A DNA stretch of 64,000 nt from Candidatus Brevundimonas phytovorans (GCA_029203145.1 CP119309.1:2815001-2879000), one strand, 5' to 3'. Positions 51,767 through 61,022 are shown, counted from the stretch's first letter. Notes: a model not told the origin generated them from the sequence alone. Program-made: numbers and translations.

Positions 51767-54186
51767 AGTTCACGCTTTCCTGGCTGAAGGACCACCTCGA
51801 GACCGAGGCCGACGTCCATCAGATCGCCGAAGCCATGACCATGGCCGGGCTGGAGGTCGAGGAGGTCCATGATCCGGTCGCCGCCCTGGCGCCCTTCACC
51901 GTGGCCAGGATCCTCTCGACGGCGCGTCACCCCGATGCCGACCGCCTGCAGGTCTGCCAGGTCGAGACGGTCGATGGCCTCAAGGAGATCGTCTGCGGCG
52001 CCCCGAATGCGCGTCCCGGCCTGACCACCATCTACGCCCCCATCGGCGCCTATGTGCCCGGCCTGGGCGTGACCCTGGTCGAGAAGCCGGTGCGCGGCGT
52101 GGTCTCGCACGGCATGCTGTGCTCGGCCTCTGAGCTGGAGCTGGCCGACGAAAGCGACGGCATTCAGGAGCTGCCGCCGGAGATCCCGGTCGGGACCCCG
52201 GTCGCCGGTCTGTTCGGCGCCGAGCCGGTCATCGACTTCGAGGTGACGCCGAACCGCCCCGACTGGCTGGGCGTCGCCGGCATCGCTCGCGACCTGGCCG
52301 CCGCCGGCGCCGGCAAGCTGAAGCATTTCGACATCGCCGTGGTGCGCGGCGCCTTCGCCTCGCCGATCTCGGTGCGGCTGGACGCGCCCGAGATGTGCCC
52401 GGTCTTCGCTGGTCGCGTCATCCGGGGCGTCAAGAACGGCCCCTCGCCGGCCTGGCTGCAGAAACGCCTGACCGCCATCGGCCTGCGCTCGATCAACCGC
52501 CTGGTGGATGTCACCAACCTGATCGCCTATGACCGCGCGCGGCCTCTGCACGTCTATGACATGGCCAAGCTGTCGGGGACGGAGATCGTCGTACGCGGCG
52601 GTCTGACCTCCGCAGAGACGGGCGAGCCCGAGCACCTGATCGCGCTGGACGGCAAGACCTACAGCGTTGCGCCGACCGACTGTGTCATCGCCGATGCTGC
52701 GGGCGAGCGCCCCATCGGCCTGGGCGGCGTCATGGGCGGGGAGTCCACCGGCTGCGACGAGGCCACGACCGACGTCTTCCTCGAAAGCGCCTGGTTCGAG
52801 CCTATCGTCATCGCCCAGACGGGCCGCACCCTGGGCATCCATTCCGACGCCCAGTATCGTTTCGCGCGCGGCGTCGATCCGGTTTCTGTCACGCCGGGTC
52901 TGGAACTGGCCACGCGCCTGATCCTCGACCTGTGCGGCGGCGAGCCGTCCGAGATCGTCTTCGTCGGCGAACCGCCCGCCAGCCCGGCGCCCTTCGCCTT
53001 CGACCCCGCCTATGTGAAGCGCCTGACCGGCATGGAACTGACCGACGACCGGATCGGGACCATTCTGGGCCAGCTGGGCTTCCTGATCACCAAGGGCGGC
53101 GCCGATCAGGCCGAGCCGTGGATCGTGACCCCGCCGTCCTGGCGTCGCGACGTCGAGGGCCGCGCCGATCTGGTCGAGGAAGTCGCACGCATCGAGGGCT
53201 TCCGCGCCCTGCCCAACACCCCCCTGCCCGAGGTCGCCCGCCATGCGCGCGGCGTGCTCAGCCCGCGTCAGGCCCGCGTTCGCATCGCCCGCCGGGCCCT
53301 GGCCAGCCTGGGCTATGCCGAGGCCGTGACCTGGTCCTTCACCAAGCAGTCGACGGCGGCCCTGTTCGGCGGCGGCGATGAGCGTCTGGTGCTGGAAAAC
53401 CCCATTGCAGCCGACCTCGACTGCATGCGGCCCTCGATCCTGCCCAACCTGATCCAGGCGGCGGCGCGCAACGCCGCGCGCGGCCATGCCGACGCGGCCC
53501 TGTTCGAGGTCGGTCCGGTCTATCTGAACGACCAGCCGAACGGTCAGCGCACGGCCATCACCGGCCTGATCGCGCCCCATCCTGACCGCCACTGGAGCGG
53601 GGCGGGCGAGGACGCCCTGTTCGAAGTCAAGGCCGACCTGTTCGCCCTGCTGGAAGAGATCGGCGCGCCCGTCGCCTCGCTGCAGCTGGCGCAGGGGTCC
53701 AACCAGGGCTGGTGGCATCCGGGGCGTTCGGCTCGCCTGCAACTGGGGCCCAAGAACGTCATCGTCGAGTTCGGTGAACTGCACCCGCGCGTGCTGAAGG
53801 CCCTGGACGCCGACGGCCCCATGCTGGCCTTCGAGATCACTCTCGACGCCGTGCCGGAACCGCGTGGAAAAGGCGGCAAGGCGCGAGGCGCGGCGGACCT
53901 GCCGAACCTGATGCCTCTGTCGCGCGACTTCGCCTTCCTGCTGGATGAAGCCAGGGCCGTGGGCGACCTGACCCGCGCGGTCGTCGGCGCCGACAAGGCC
54001 CTGATCGCTGAGGTGCGCGTCTTTGACGTCTATCGCGGCCGGGGCGTGCCGGAGGGCCAGAAGTCGGTCGCCCTGGAGGTCGAAATCCAGCCCCGCGCCG
54101 CCACCCTGGCCGAGGCCGAGATCGAGGCCCTGACCGCCAAGGTCATCGCCGCCGCCGCCAAGGCCGGCGCGGTGCTGAGGACTTAA
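51763..54186 (+). CDS. pheT: Phenylalanyl-tRNA synthetase beta subunit
   Basis: 807 residues from ATG 51763. B1 start MKFTLSWLKDHLETEADVHQ; OB-fold tRNA-binding region ADRLQVCQVETVDGLKEIVC; B3/B4 editing domain with RSINRLVDVTNLIAYDRARP, LHVYDMAKL, PIGLGGVMGGESTGC; B5 VTPPSWRRDVEGRADLVEEV; B8 anticodon-binding end RDFAFLLDEARAVGDL, FDVYRG, VALEVEIQP. Normal length. The frame runs open 82 codons upstream, but that part overlaps the unknown gene. The downstream UPF0114 gene starts 2 bp after the stop. Confidence 0.97.
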   Translation: MKFTLSWLKDHLETEADVHQIAEAMTMAGLEVEEVHDPVAALAPFTVARILSTARHPDADRLQVCQVETVDGLKEIVCGAPNARPGLTTIYAPIGAYVPGLGVTLVEKPVRGVVSHGMLCSASELELADESDGIQELPPEIPVGTPVAGLFGAEPVIDFEVTPNRPDWLGVAGIARDLAAAGAGKLKHFDIAVVRGAFASPISVRLDAPEMCPVFAGRVIRGVKNGPSPAWLQKRLTAIGLRSINRLVDVTNLIAYDRARPLHVYDMAKLSGTEIVVRGGLTSAETGEPEHLIALDGKTYSVAPTDCVIADAAGERPIGLGGVMGGESTGCDEATTDVFLESAWFEPIVIAQTGRTLGIHSDAQYRFARGVDPVSVTPGLELATRLILDLCGGEPSEIVFVGEPPASPAPFAFDPAYVKRLTGMELTDDRIGTILGQLGFLITKGGADQAEPWIVTPPSWRRDVEGRADLVEEVARIEGFRALPNTPLPEVARHARGVLSPRQARVRIARRALASLGYAEAVTWSFTKQSTAALFGGGDERLVLENPIAADLDCMRPSILPNLIQAAARNAARGHADAALFEVGPVYLNDQPNGQRTAITGLIAPHPDRHWSGAGEDALFEVKADLFALLEEIGAPVASLQLAQGSNQGWWHPGRSARLQLGPKNVIVEFGELHPRVLKALDADGPMLAFEITLDAVPEPRGKGGKARGAADLPNLMPLSRDFAFLLDEARAVGDLTRAVVGADKALIAEVRVFDVYRGRGVPEGQKSVALEVEIQPRAATLAEAEIEALTAKVIAAAAKAGAVLRT

Positions 54187-54188
54187 GG

Positions 54189-54740
54189 ATGGCCGAGAAG
54201 AAGCCCTGGGCCGAGGTTCAGTTCGAGCGCAGCCTGTTCCGGGCCCGCTGGCTGATGGCCCCCTTCTACCTGGGTCTGGTCGCGGCCCTGATCATGCTGC
54301 TGGCCGTCTTCGTCCGCGAGCTGATCTACTACGTGCCCCAGGCCTTCATCATGGGCGAAGGCCACATGAAGTCGGACGGCGCCATCCTGGCCATCCTCAG
54401 CCTGGTGGACCTGTCGTTGGCGGGCAATCTGCTGCTGATCGTCATCTATTCCGGCTATGAGAACTTCGTCTCCAAGCTGGATCTGGACGAGAACCACGTC
54501 GATCGGCCGCCGTGGATGGGCACGGTCGACTTCTCTGGCCTGAAGATGAAGCTGATCGCCTCCATCGTGGCGATCTCGGCCATCTACCTGCTCAAGAGCT
54601 TCATGAACATCGGCAAGCCGGGCGTCCCGCTCGACGAGGCCGGCCTGATGTGGGCGGTGATCATCCACCTGACCTTCGTGGCCTCGGGCGTCCTGCTCGC
54701 GGTGATGGACTGGGTCGCGGCGAAAACCGACAAGCACTAG
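54189..54740 (+). CDS. UPF0114 (YqhA-like) membrane protein
   Basis: 183-residue inner-membrane protein with four hydrophobic segments. Family signature FERSLFRARWLMAPFYLGLV, ILSLVDLSLAGNLLLIVIYS, GYENFVSKLD, IASIVAISAIYLLKSFMNIG and WAVIIHLTFVASGVLLAVMD align with E. coli YqhA. Function unknown. Directly behind pheT, so co-transcribed. It ends in the terminator stem. Confidence 0.93.
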   Translation: MAEKKPWAEVQFERSLFRARWLMAPFYLGLVAALIMLLAVFVRELIYYVPQAFIMGEGHMKSDGAILAILSLVDLSLAGNLLLIVIYSGYENFVSKLDLDENHVDRPPWMGTVDFSGLKMKLIASIVAISAIYLLKSFMNIGKPGVPLDEAGLMWAVIIHLTFVASGVLLAVMDWVAAKTDKH

Positions 54741-54764
54741 GGCTCCGCCCTAGTGATTTTTTTT
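54735..54764 (+). terminator. Intrinsic terminator of the pheS-pheT-UPF0114 operon
   Basis: Perfect 9-bp stem CACTAGGGC/GCCCTAGTG, TCC loop, then A and eight T. The stem includes the stop codon of the UPF0114 gene. Repeat copy B begins right after the T-run. Confidence 0.94.
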
Positions 54765-54797
54765 GGGGCCTATCGCGCTTCGCGCTACTTGAGGCCC
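54765..54797 (+). repeat. Two-stem palindromic repeat, copy B
   Basis: Outer stem GGGCCT (54766-54771)/AGGCCC (54792-54797), 5' loop ATC reading across the last outer pair, inner stem GCGC/GCGC with TTC loop, 3' loop TACTTG. Same placement as copy A: immediately downstream of a strong terminator. Confidence 0.8.
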
Positions 54798-54982
54798 GCG
54801 ATATTGGGGGCCTTCTGGGGTCGTCTGGGGCTGCTGACAAAGGCTTGATTGGCTTTGGCGGCCTCGAATACGGCCAAGCAAGGTTCGGTTAACCTTAAAG
54901 CCCCAAGGCTGCCGCAAAAGACACGGACGGTAGGCCAAGCCCGCGACGATGGGCGCACCGTTCTCTGTCAGGAGCCTCGACC

Positions 54983-55606
54983 ATGCATCGCCGCCAACTG
55001 ATCCGTTCCAGCCTTGGTATCGCCGCCGCCGGCGCCCTGCCCGTGGGCCTCGGCGCCTGCGCCTCGACGCGCCAGCCGACCGACCCCAACTATCCGATCG
55101 CCTCGGACCAGACGGCCCAGGCCTATACCTTCGAGGAACTGGTCGCGGCCGGCTCGCGCGAAATGGGCATCGCCGCTGAGGCCATGGGCGCCGCCATCGA
55201 GCGCATCTTCGCCGAACAGGGCGACCGTCCGACCGCCTATATCGCGGGCGAGGAAGCCGCCGGCGCCGCCGCCATCGGCGTCCGCTACGGTCGGGGCGCT
55301 CTGCACATGAAGGATCTGTCGGCCTCCCAGGAAGTCTTCTGGCAAGGCATCTCGATCGGTTGGGACGTGGGCGGCAACGCCAGCCGCGTCTTCACCCTGG
55401 TTTACGGCCTCTATCACCCCGACATGCTCTATCGCCGCTACCCCGGTGTCGAGGGCTCGGCCTATCTGGTCGCCGGTCTGGGCGTGAACTACCAGCGCGC
55501 CGACGGGATCGTCCTCGCCCCCATCCGCACCGGCGTCGGCCTGCGCCTGGGCGCCAATGTCGGCACCATGAGCTACAGCCGCCAGCGCAACATTCTTCCT
55601 TTCTGA
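54983..55606 (+). CDS. eipA: EipA/DUF1134 envelope protein
   Basis: 207 residues with a twin-arginine-like N-terminus (MHRRQLIRSSLGIAAAGALP) and a lipobox near GLGAC. The DUF1134 domain follows: AYTFEELVAAGSREMGIAAE, YGRGALHMKDLSASQEVFWQ, GISIGWDVGGNASRVFTLVY, GVEGSAYLVAGLGVNYQRAD, VGLRLGANVGTMSYSRQRNI. Family members (EipA in Brucella and Caulobacter) support cell-envelope integrity. AGGAG precedes ATG 54983. A TTAACCTTAA stretch at 54889-54898 is in its upstream region. Confidence 0.9.
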   Translation: MHRRQLIRSSLGIAAAGALPVGLGACASTRQPTDPNYPIASDQTAQAYTFEELVAAGSREMGIAAEAMGAAIERIFAEQGDRPTAYIAGEEAAGAAAIGVRYGRGALHMKDLSASQEVFWQGISIGWDVGGNASRVFTLVYGLYHPDMLYRRYPGVEGSAYLVAGLGVNYQRADGIVLAPIRTGVGLRLGANVGTMSYSRQRNILPF

Positions 55607-55951
55607 TACCAGGAAGGAAGGGGCGCTAGCGCTCGACCCGCGGGGCCTCGCTGCTGGAGCGCAGCGAGCGACCTGGGCTGAGCGCCTGGTGGCGGGGTTA
55701 GGACAAAAACCGTGCGTTTCGGCCACGAAAAGACCCCCATTCGGCCCTTCGTCCGCCCGGAAGGAAAGCCAAAAAGGCAACATCGGCCTGTCGGAGTTCG
55801 GAGAAGTCCCGGATCCTGAACAGCCCCCCCAGCCCCCCTGGATTTTTCCGCTAAGGGCTTCGATGGGTCGATGCTTCCTCCAAGCGAGACGCCCGCGACC
55901 GCCCCCCTCCCCCTCCTGGCGACGCGGGCGTTTTGCTGTCTGGAACCAGGA
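55607..55951. other. Non-coding gap after eipA with terminator-like hairpin
   Basis: 345 bp without a convincing gene. It begins with repeat copy D. Near the right end, ACGCCCGCG (55889-55897) and CGCGGGCGT (55923-55931) form a 9-bp stem with a 25-nt loop followed by TTTT on the plus strand. The middle is Pro/Gly-codon-like GC sequence with C-runs but no ribosome site. Confidence 0.6.
55620..55662 (+). repeat. Two-stem palindromic repeat, copy D
   Basis: Opens GGGGCGCTAGCGCTCG and closes CCTCGCTGCTGGAGCGC, aligning along most of its length with copy C (one T to G change in the loop, TGCTGG). Outer stem GCGCT/AGCGC. Located 14 bp after eipA. Confidence 0.68.
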
Positions 55952-57289
55952 TCAGCCGGGCAGGCTGATCCGCGTCCGCTCGCCGTCCCGCACCACCGTA
56001 AGATCGACCGCGCCGCCCTGCAGGGCCTGCGCCAGAGCCGCCATGTCGGCCACGGCCGCACCGCCGGCCTCGACCACCACGTCGCCCGCCTGAACCCCCG
56101 CCGCCGCTGCGACCGAACCTCCGTCGACGACGGTGATCTGGGCGCCCGCACCCTCGCCCGAGTTTCTGAAGGTCAGGCCGCGTCCCATGGCCGCGCTGCG
56201 GCCCACACGGACCGCCGCCGGATCGGGCGACTGGACCGTCAGGCTGGCCGTCGCCTCGCGCCCGTCGCGCAGATAGACGACCGGCAGGGCGGCGCCCGGC
56301 CGGGCGATGCCGACGGTGGCCTGGACCGAGCCGGCGTTGGCGACCGGGCGGTTCTGGATGCGAGTGATGACGTCGCCGGGCCGCAGGCCCGCCTGCTCGG
56401 CCGACGAGCCCGGAGCGGCGTCATAGACCACGGCCCCGCGCACGATGCCCAGGCCCATGTCCCGCGCCCGCTCGGCGGTCAACGACCCCAGAGCCGCGCC
56501 GATCTGACCGCGCTTGACCTCGCCGGTGGCGCGCAACTGGTCGACCACGAACATCATGATGCGGGTCGGCACGGCGAAGGCGATGCCGTCGTTGCCTCCG
56601 CCCATGCCGCCCGACAGGATGGAGGTGTTGATGCCGATCAGCCGCCCCCGGCTGTCCAGCAGCGGCCCGCCCGAGTTGCCCGAGTTCACCGCCGCATCGG
56701 TCTGGATATAGTCTTCAATGGCGTCGCCCATGCCCGAGCGGTTCAGGCCCGAGATGACCCCCATGGTCAGGGTCTGGTCGAGGCCGAGCGGATAGCCGAC
56801 CGCAAAGGCCAGGTCCCCGGTGCGCAGGGTGTCGGAATCCACCGTCTGGACCTGTGACAGGCCCGAGGCCTCGATCTTCAGCACGGCGATGTCGGTGGCC
56901 TTGTCGGCCCCGATCAGGACGGCGTCGAACAGGCGGCCGTCGATCATGTCGACAGTGAATTTCTGGCCGTTCTCGATGACGTGGTTGTTGGTGACGATGA
57001 TGCCGTTGGCGGCGTCGATAATGACGCCTGACCCGCCCTGAGAGGGCTTGGGATCGCCGTCCGAACGCGGCCCGCGCGACTGGCCCAGGGTCGTCACCTG
57101 CACCACGGCGGGCAGGGAGGCGTCCAGACCGGCGGCGAAGGTGAAGACCCCGCGTCGGGCGTCATAGGGCAGGCCCTGAACGCCGGGCGTCTGGGCCGAG
57201 GCCGCCGCCGGGGCCGCGACCACGGGTGCGGCGCTCAGGATCAGGGCAAGGGCGGCGCCGGTCGAGGCCAGCAGGGTGGATCGCGTCAT
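55952..57289 (-). CDS. HtrA/DegP-type periplasmic serine protease
   Basis: 445 residues from ATG 57289 (AGGGA upstream). A signal peptide ends about residue 33. A trypsin-like domain carries the full triad: His103 in TNNHVIENG, Asp133 in ATDIAVLKIE and Ser206 in NSGNSGGPLL. Two PDZ domains follow (about 265-350, GSSAEQAGLRPGDVITRIQN; about 365-440, AAAGVQAGDVVVEAGGAAVA). Likely degrades or refolds damaged envelope proteins. Behind gcdH on the same strand by 83 bp. Confidence 0.93.
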   Translation of the reverse strand: MTRSTLLASTGAALALILSAAPVVAAPAAASAQTPGVQGLPYDARRGVFTFAAGLDASLPAVVQVTTLGQSRGPRSDGDPKPSQGGSGVIIDAANGIIVTNNHVIENGQKFTVDMIDGRLFDAVLIGADKATDIAVLKIEASGLSQVQTVDSDTLRTGDLAFAVGYPLGLDQTLTMGVISGLNRSGMGDAIEDYIQTDAAVNSGNSGGPLLDSRGRLIGINTSILSGGMGGGNDGIAFAVPTRIMMFVVDQLRATGEVKRGQIGAALGSLTAERARDMGLGIVRGAVVYDAAPGSSAEQAGLRPGDVITRIQNRPVANAGSVQATVGIARPGAALPVVYLRDGREATASLTVQSPDPAAVRVGRSAAMGRGLTFRNSGEGAGAQITVVDGGSVAAAAGVQAGDVVVEAGGAAVADMAALAQALQGGAVDLTVVRDGERTRISLPG

Positions 57290-57372
57290 GGTCGGTCCCT
57301 TCACAGGCGCACAACCTAGCGCGGGAAACCCGCCGTGACGACAGCCTCGACCGTCACAATAAGCGTGAGCCC

Positions 57373-58563
57373 TTAGAAGGCGCTTTCGCCCGTGATGGCC
57401 CGGCCCAGGATCAGGGCGTGGACGTCGTGAGCGCCCTCATAGGTGTTCACCGTCTCCAGGTTCATGGCGTGGCGCATGACGTGCAGTTCGCCGGTGATGC
57501 CGGCGCCGCCGTGCATGTCGCGGGCCTCACGCGCCACGGCCAGGGCCTTGCCGCAGTTGTTGCGCTTCATCAGGCTGATGGCCTCCGGCACCCAGGCGCC
57601 GGTGTCGAGCAGACGACCGAGCGCATAGGCGCCCTCGAAGCCGAGGAAGATCTCGGTCTGCATGTCGGCCAGCTTCTTCTGCACCAACTGGCGCGACGAC
57701 AGGGGGCGGCCGAACAGCATGCGCTCGCCGACATAGTCGCGGCTGGCGTGGAAGCAGAACTCGGCGGCGCCCATGGCCCCCCAGGCGATGCCGAAGCGCG
57801 CCTTGTTCAGGCAGCTGAACGGCCCGCGCAGACCCTGCACGCCCGGCAGGATGTTGGCCTCCGGCACGAAGACGTCGTTCAGGCCGATGTCGCCGGTGAT
57901 CGACGCGCGCAAGGACAGCTTGTCGCCGATCTTGTCCGTGGTGAAGCCGTCGAAGTCGCGCTCGACGATGAAGCCGCGGATCTTGTCATCGAGCTTGGCC
58001 CAGACGATGGCCAGGTCGCTGATCGGCGAGTTGGTGATCCAGTATTTGGCGCCGTTCAGGCGATAGCCGCCGTCGACCTTGACGGCTTTCGTCTTCATCG
58101 AGGCCGGGTCCGAGCCGCCGTCAGCCTCGGTCAGGCCGAAGCAGCCGACCAGTTCGCCCGCCGCCATCTTCGGCAGGAATTTCATTTTCTGCTCTTCCGA
58201 GCCGAAGGCGTAGATCGGGTACATGGCCAGCGAGGACTGGACGCTCATGGCCGAGCGATAGCCGCTGTCGACCGCCTCGACCTCGCGCGCGATCAGGCCA
58301 TAGGCGACGTGGCTGGCTTCGGAGCCGCCGTACTGTTCCGGCAGCATGGCGCCGAGGAAGCCCATCTCGCCCATCTCGGTCATGATGGCGCGGTCAAAGG
58401 TCTCGTCGCGGAAGGCCTCGACCACACGCGGCAACAGGGCCTCGCGGGCATAGGAGCGCGCCGCGTCCTGAATCATCCGCTCGTCGTCGGTCAGGCGCCC
58501 GCGCAGGTCGAAGGGGTCGTCCCAACGGAAGGTCTGTTGCGAAGCGTGCGAGCCGTCAGCCAT
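57373..58563 (-). CDS. gcdH: Glutaryl-CoA dehydrogenase (acyl-CoA dehydrogenase family)
   Basis: FAD enzyme that oxidises and decarboxylates glutaryl-CoA to crotonyl-CoA. 396 residues: TDDERMIQDAARSYAREALL, CFGLTEADGGSDPASMKTKA, KYWITNSPISDLAIVWAKLD, and the catalytic Glu in NTYEGAHDVHALILGRAITG. The YRSAMSVQSSLAMYPIYAFG segment and overall pattern fit GcdH better than generic acyl-CoA dehydrogenases. The class III CoA-transferase at 59.2 kb can make its substrate. Start ATG 58563. Confidence 0.92.
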   Translation of the reverse strand: MADGSHASQQTFRWDDPFDLRGRLTDDERMIQDAARSYAREALLPRVVEAFRDETFDRAIMTEMGEMGFLGAMLPEQYGGSEASHVAYGLIAREVEAVDSGYRSAMSVQSSLAMYPIYAFGSEEQKMKFLPKMAAGELVGCFGLTEADGGSDPASMKTKAVKVDGGYRLNGAKYWITNSPISDLAIVWAKLDDKIRGFIVERDFDGFTTDKIGDKLSLRASITGDIGLNDVFVPEANILPGVQGLRGPFSCLNKARFGIAWGAMGAAEFCFHASRDYVGERMLFGRPLSSRQLVQKKLADMQTEIFLGFEGAYALGRLLDTGAWVPEAISLMKRNNCGKALAVAREARDMHGGAGITGELHVMRHAMNLETVNTYEGAHDVHALILGRAITGESAF

Positions 58564-58711
58564 GATGTTTCCTGCGCGATTAAGCGGGGTTCTCTGGTCG
58601 TCACGCGCGATCGACGGGGCGTGACGATGCGACCCCTGTTCCGGTCGCCGGTTTAGGGCAAAATATCGGAACCGGGTAGAGGGGCGCGGCGAACCGCGTT
58701 AGGCTTGAACC

Positions 58712-58978
58712 ATGTCGTCCACGTTTTCACGCCTGTTCCGCGATCATCCGCGCGAGGTCCGCGAGACCTATCTCGAACATATGGCCGCTTCGGCGCGCTT
58801 CGGCTTCAAACTGATGCGGCTGGCGGGCTGCGCCTTCACCCACGCCGTCGTGCCGGGCGTGCACAAGAGCACAGTGTCCGACGCCATCCGCGGCATGGCC
58901 CGCGACATGGGCGGCCGCGCCGAGGAGGCTCGCGACAGCCGCATGCGCAACGCCGGCGTCTGGGACGTGGGGCTGTAA
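58712..58978 (+). CDS. Small DUF6356-type protein
   Basis: 88 residues: RLFRDHPREVRETYLEHMAA, ARFGFKLMRLAGCAFTHAVV, PGVHKSTVSDAIRGMARDMG. Matches short alphaproteobacterial proteins of unknown role. It has one amphipathic/hydrophobic stretch in the middle that might touch the membrane. Start ATG 58712. Divergent from gcdH, and upstream of REP copy 4 and the CoA-transferase. Confidence 0.75.
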   Translation: MSSTFSRLFRDHPREVRETYLEHMAASARFGFKLMRLAGCAFTHAVVPGVHKSTVSDAIRGMARDMGGRAEEARDSRMRNAGVWDVGL

Positions 58979-58997
58979 GCGCCGCCATGCTGAATGA

Positions 58998-59170
58998 CCC
59001 TTCTCCCCTCGGGGGATAAGGTGGGCTCCGGAGGCGCTCGGATGAGGGGGCGCTTTCCCCGTTCCCGACGCGGCCCAATGAACACCTCCACAATTCAAAC
59101 TGACTAGTTGCCTCCACCCTCCCCTTCATCGGGCCCTGACGGGCCACCTTCTCCCCCGAGGGGAGAAGGG
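58998..59170. repeat. REP-like long inverted repeat, copy 4
   Basis: Left arm CCTTCTCCCCTCGGGGGATAAGG then TGGGCTCCGGAGGCGCTC and GGATGAGGGG, as in copy 3. The right end CCACCTTCTCCCCCGAGGGG closes it. Before the right arm, CCCTCCCCTTCATCGGGCCC resembles copy 1, so the copy looks composite. It fills the gap before the CoA-transferase gene, ending 12 bp before its ATG, and must supply or flank its ribosome site. Confidence 0.78.
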
Positions 59171-59182
59171 CTACCTAGGGGC

Positions 59183-60367
59183 ATGACCCAAGCTCACGGC
59201 CCCCTCTCCGGCGTTCGCGTTCTCGACCTTTCCCGCGTTCTGGCCGGCCCCTGGGCGACGCAGACGCTCGCTGATCTGGGCGCCGAGGTGATCAAGATCG
59301 AGCGTCCGGGCGAGGGCGACGACACCCGCCACTGGGGCCCGCCCTTCACCACCACGACCGACGGGTCCAAGGGCGACGCCGCCTATTTCATGTGCGCCAA
59401 CCGGGGCAAGAAGTCCGTCGAACTGGATATCGCCAGCGAGGAGGGCGCCGAGACCGTGCGCCGTCTGGCGGCGACCTGCGACGTGGTGGTCGAGAACTTC
59501 AAGACCGGCGGGCTGAAGAAGTATGGCCTCGACTATGCCGGTCTGTCGGCGATCAATCCCAGGCTGGTCTATTGCTCCATCACCGGCTTCGGCCAGTCCG
59601 GGCCGGACGCCCACCGCGCCGGCTATGACTACATGATCCAGGCCATGGGCGGACTGATGTCGATCACCGGCCAGCCGGACGGCGCGCCGGGCGCCGAGCC
59701 GATGAAGGTCGGGGTGGCGGTCGTGGACCTGTTCACCGGCCTCTATGCCTCCAACGCCATCCTGGCCGCCCTGATGCATGCGCGAGCGACCGGCGAGGGC
59801 CAGCACGTCGACATCGCCCTGTTCGACGTCCAGGCGGCCATGCTGGCCAATCAGGCGACCAACTACTTCGTCTCAGGCGTCGCGCCGACGCGGATGGGCA
59901 ACGCCCACCCCAACCTGGCCCCCTATCAACCCTTCCCCTGCTCGGACGGCATGGTGGTGATCGCGGTCGGCAACGACGGCCAGTTCCGCGCCCTGGCCAA
60001 GGCCCTGGGCGTCGAGCCCATGGGCGCCGATCCGCGCTTTTCCACCAATGCGCTCAGGGTTCAGCACCGGGTCGAACTGTCGCCCACCCTGTCGGCCCTG
60101 ACGGCGGGCTTCACCATGAAGGGGCTGATGGCGGCGCTGGAGGCGGCGGGCGTGCCCTGCGGCCCGGTCAACACCATCGATCAGGTGTTCGAGGAGCGGC
60201 AAGCGATCCAGCGCGGCCTGACCGTGGAGCAGTCACGCCCCGACCTGGCCACGCCGATCCGCACCGTCGCCTCGCCCATCCGCCTGTCCAGGACCCCCGT
60301 CCGCTACGACGCCCCGCCGCCGAAACTGGGGCAGGACACGGACGCCGTGCTGGCGACGCTAGAATAG
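59183..60367 (+). CDS. CaiB/BaiF (class III) CoA-transferase, probable succinyl-CoA:glutarate CoA-transferase
   Basis: 394 residues from ATG 59183: PLSGVRVLDLSRVLAGPWAT, QTLADLGAEVIKIERPGEGD, the catalytic Asp in VDIALFDVQAAMLANQATNY, and GVPCGPVNTIDQVFEE. The class is clear; the acid is not. The neighbouring gcdH makes glutarate the likely acceptor, as in the human SUGCT enzyme. Frame is open upstream through the REP element, but MTQAHGPLSGVRV is the natural start. Confidence 0.9.
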   Translation: MTQAHGPLSGVRVLDLSRVLAGPWATQTLADLGAEVIKIERPGEGDDTRHWGPPFTTTTDGSKGDAAYFMCANRGKKSVELDIASEEGAETVRRLAATCDVVVENFKTGGLKKYGLDYAGLSAINPRLVYCSITGFGQSGPDAHRAGYDYMIQAMGGLMSITGQPDGAPGAEPMKVGVAVVDLFTGLYASNAILAALMHARATGEGQHVDIALFDVQAAMLANQATNYFVSGVAPTRMGNAHPNLAPYQPFPCSDGMVVIAVGNDGQFRALAKALGVEPMGADPRFSTNALRVQHRVELSPTLSALTAGFTMKGLMAALEAAGVPCGPVNTIDQVFEERQAIQRGLTVEQSRPDLATPIRTVASPIRLSRTPVRYDAPPPKLGQDTDAVLATLE

Positions 60368-60446
60368 ACAAACGAGCCTCCGGTCGCGCTTCCGCATTTG
60401 CCAAGGCTATAGTGACGCCTGCGCTGCACATCAGGAGGGAAAATCC

Positions 60447-61022
60447 GTGACGACGGCAGACTATGCACTGATCGTATCAATTTTTTCTGCCTCCGTTGCC
60501 ATCGCGTCGTTCGCTTGGAACGTATGGTCTAAGTGGCTCTATCCGAAAGCAAAGCTCCGAGTCGGATTCGCCGCGATTGTTGTCCACTTCGGCAACGGAC
60601 CGCTGGATCAGCAACCTCGATTTCTTCGATTAGCCATGACGAACTTCGGGCCTACCGAACTCACGGTAACAACCGCAGTTCTGAGATTCGCGCCAAAATC
60701 GTTCTGGAAGCGCGGTCAGAACGCAATCGTGAACCCTGTAACCAGCATCTACACCCCCGAAATAGCAGGCGGCCCGTTTGCGGGCGGTTTGCCGAAGAAA
60801 CTAGGCGTGGGAGAAACGTTCGATCTCTTCTTCCCGCACGACCCCGACTCGTTCGCTCGGCAGAAGCTAAATCGCCTTGGTGTGATCGACACCTTTGGCC
60901 GCTTCCACGGCGCACCTCGCGTTGATCTCGAAAGAACGCGCAAAGAACTAGATTTGAAATTCAGTGACGGCACGCTCGGAGCGCCGACAGCAGAGGAATG
61001 TGACTTCGGGACCCCTGCGTAA
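60447..61022 (+). CDS. Hypothetical membrane-anchored protein of foreign composition
   Basis: 191 residues, not recognised. One N-terminal membrane helix (ALIVSIFSASVAIASFAWNV) followed by a soluble beta-rich domain (KLRVGFAAIVVHFGN, FLRLAMTNFGPTELTVTTAV, LGVGETFDLFFPHDPDSFAR). A start at GTG 60447 is supported by a strong AGGAGGGA. A+T is clearly higher than in the surrounding genes and codons are less biased, so it may be a recent arrival. A strong terminator follows 36 bp after the stop. Confidence 0.75.
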   Translation: MTTADYALIVSIFSASVAIASFAWNVWSKWLYPKAKLRVGFAAIVVHFGNGPLDQQPRFLRLAMTNFGPTELTVTTAVLRFAPKSFWKRGQNAIVNPVTSIYTPEIAGGPFAGGLPKKLGVGETFDLFFPHDPDSFARQKLNRLGVIDTFGRFHGAPRVDLERTRKELDLKFSDGTLGAPTAEECDFGTPA

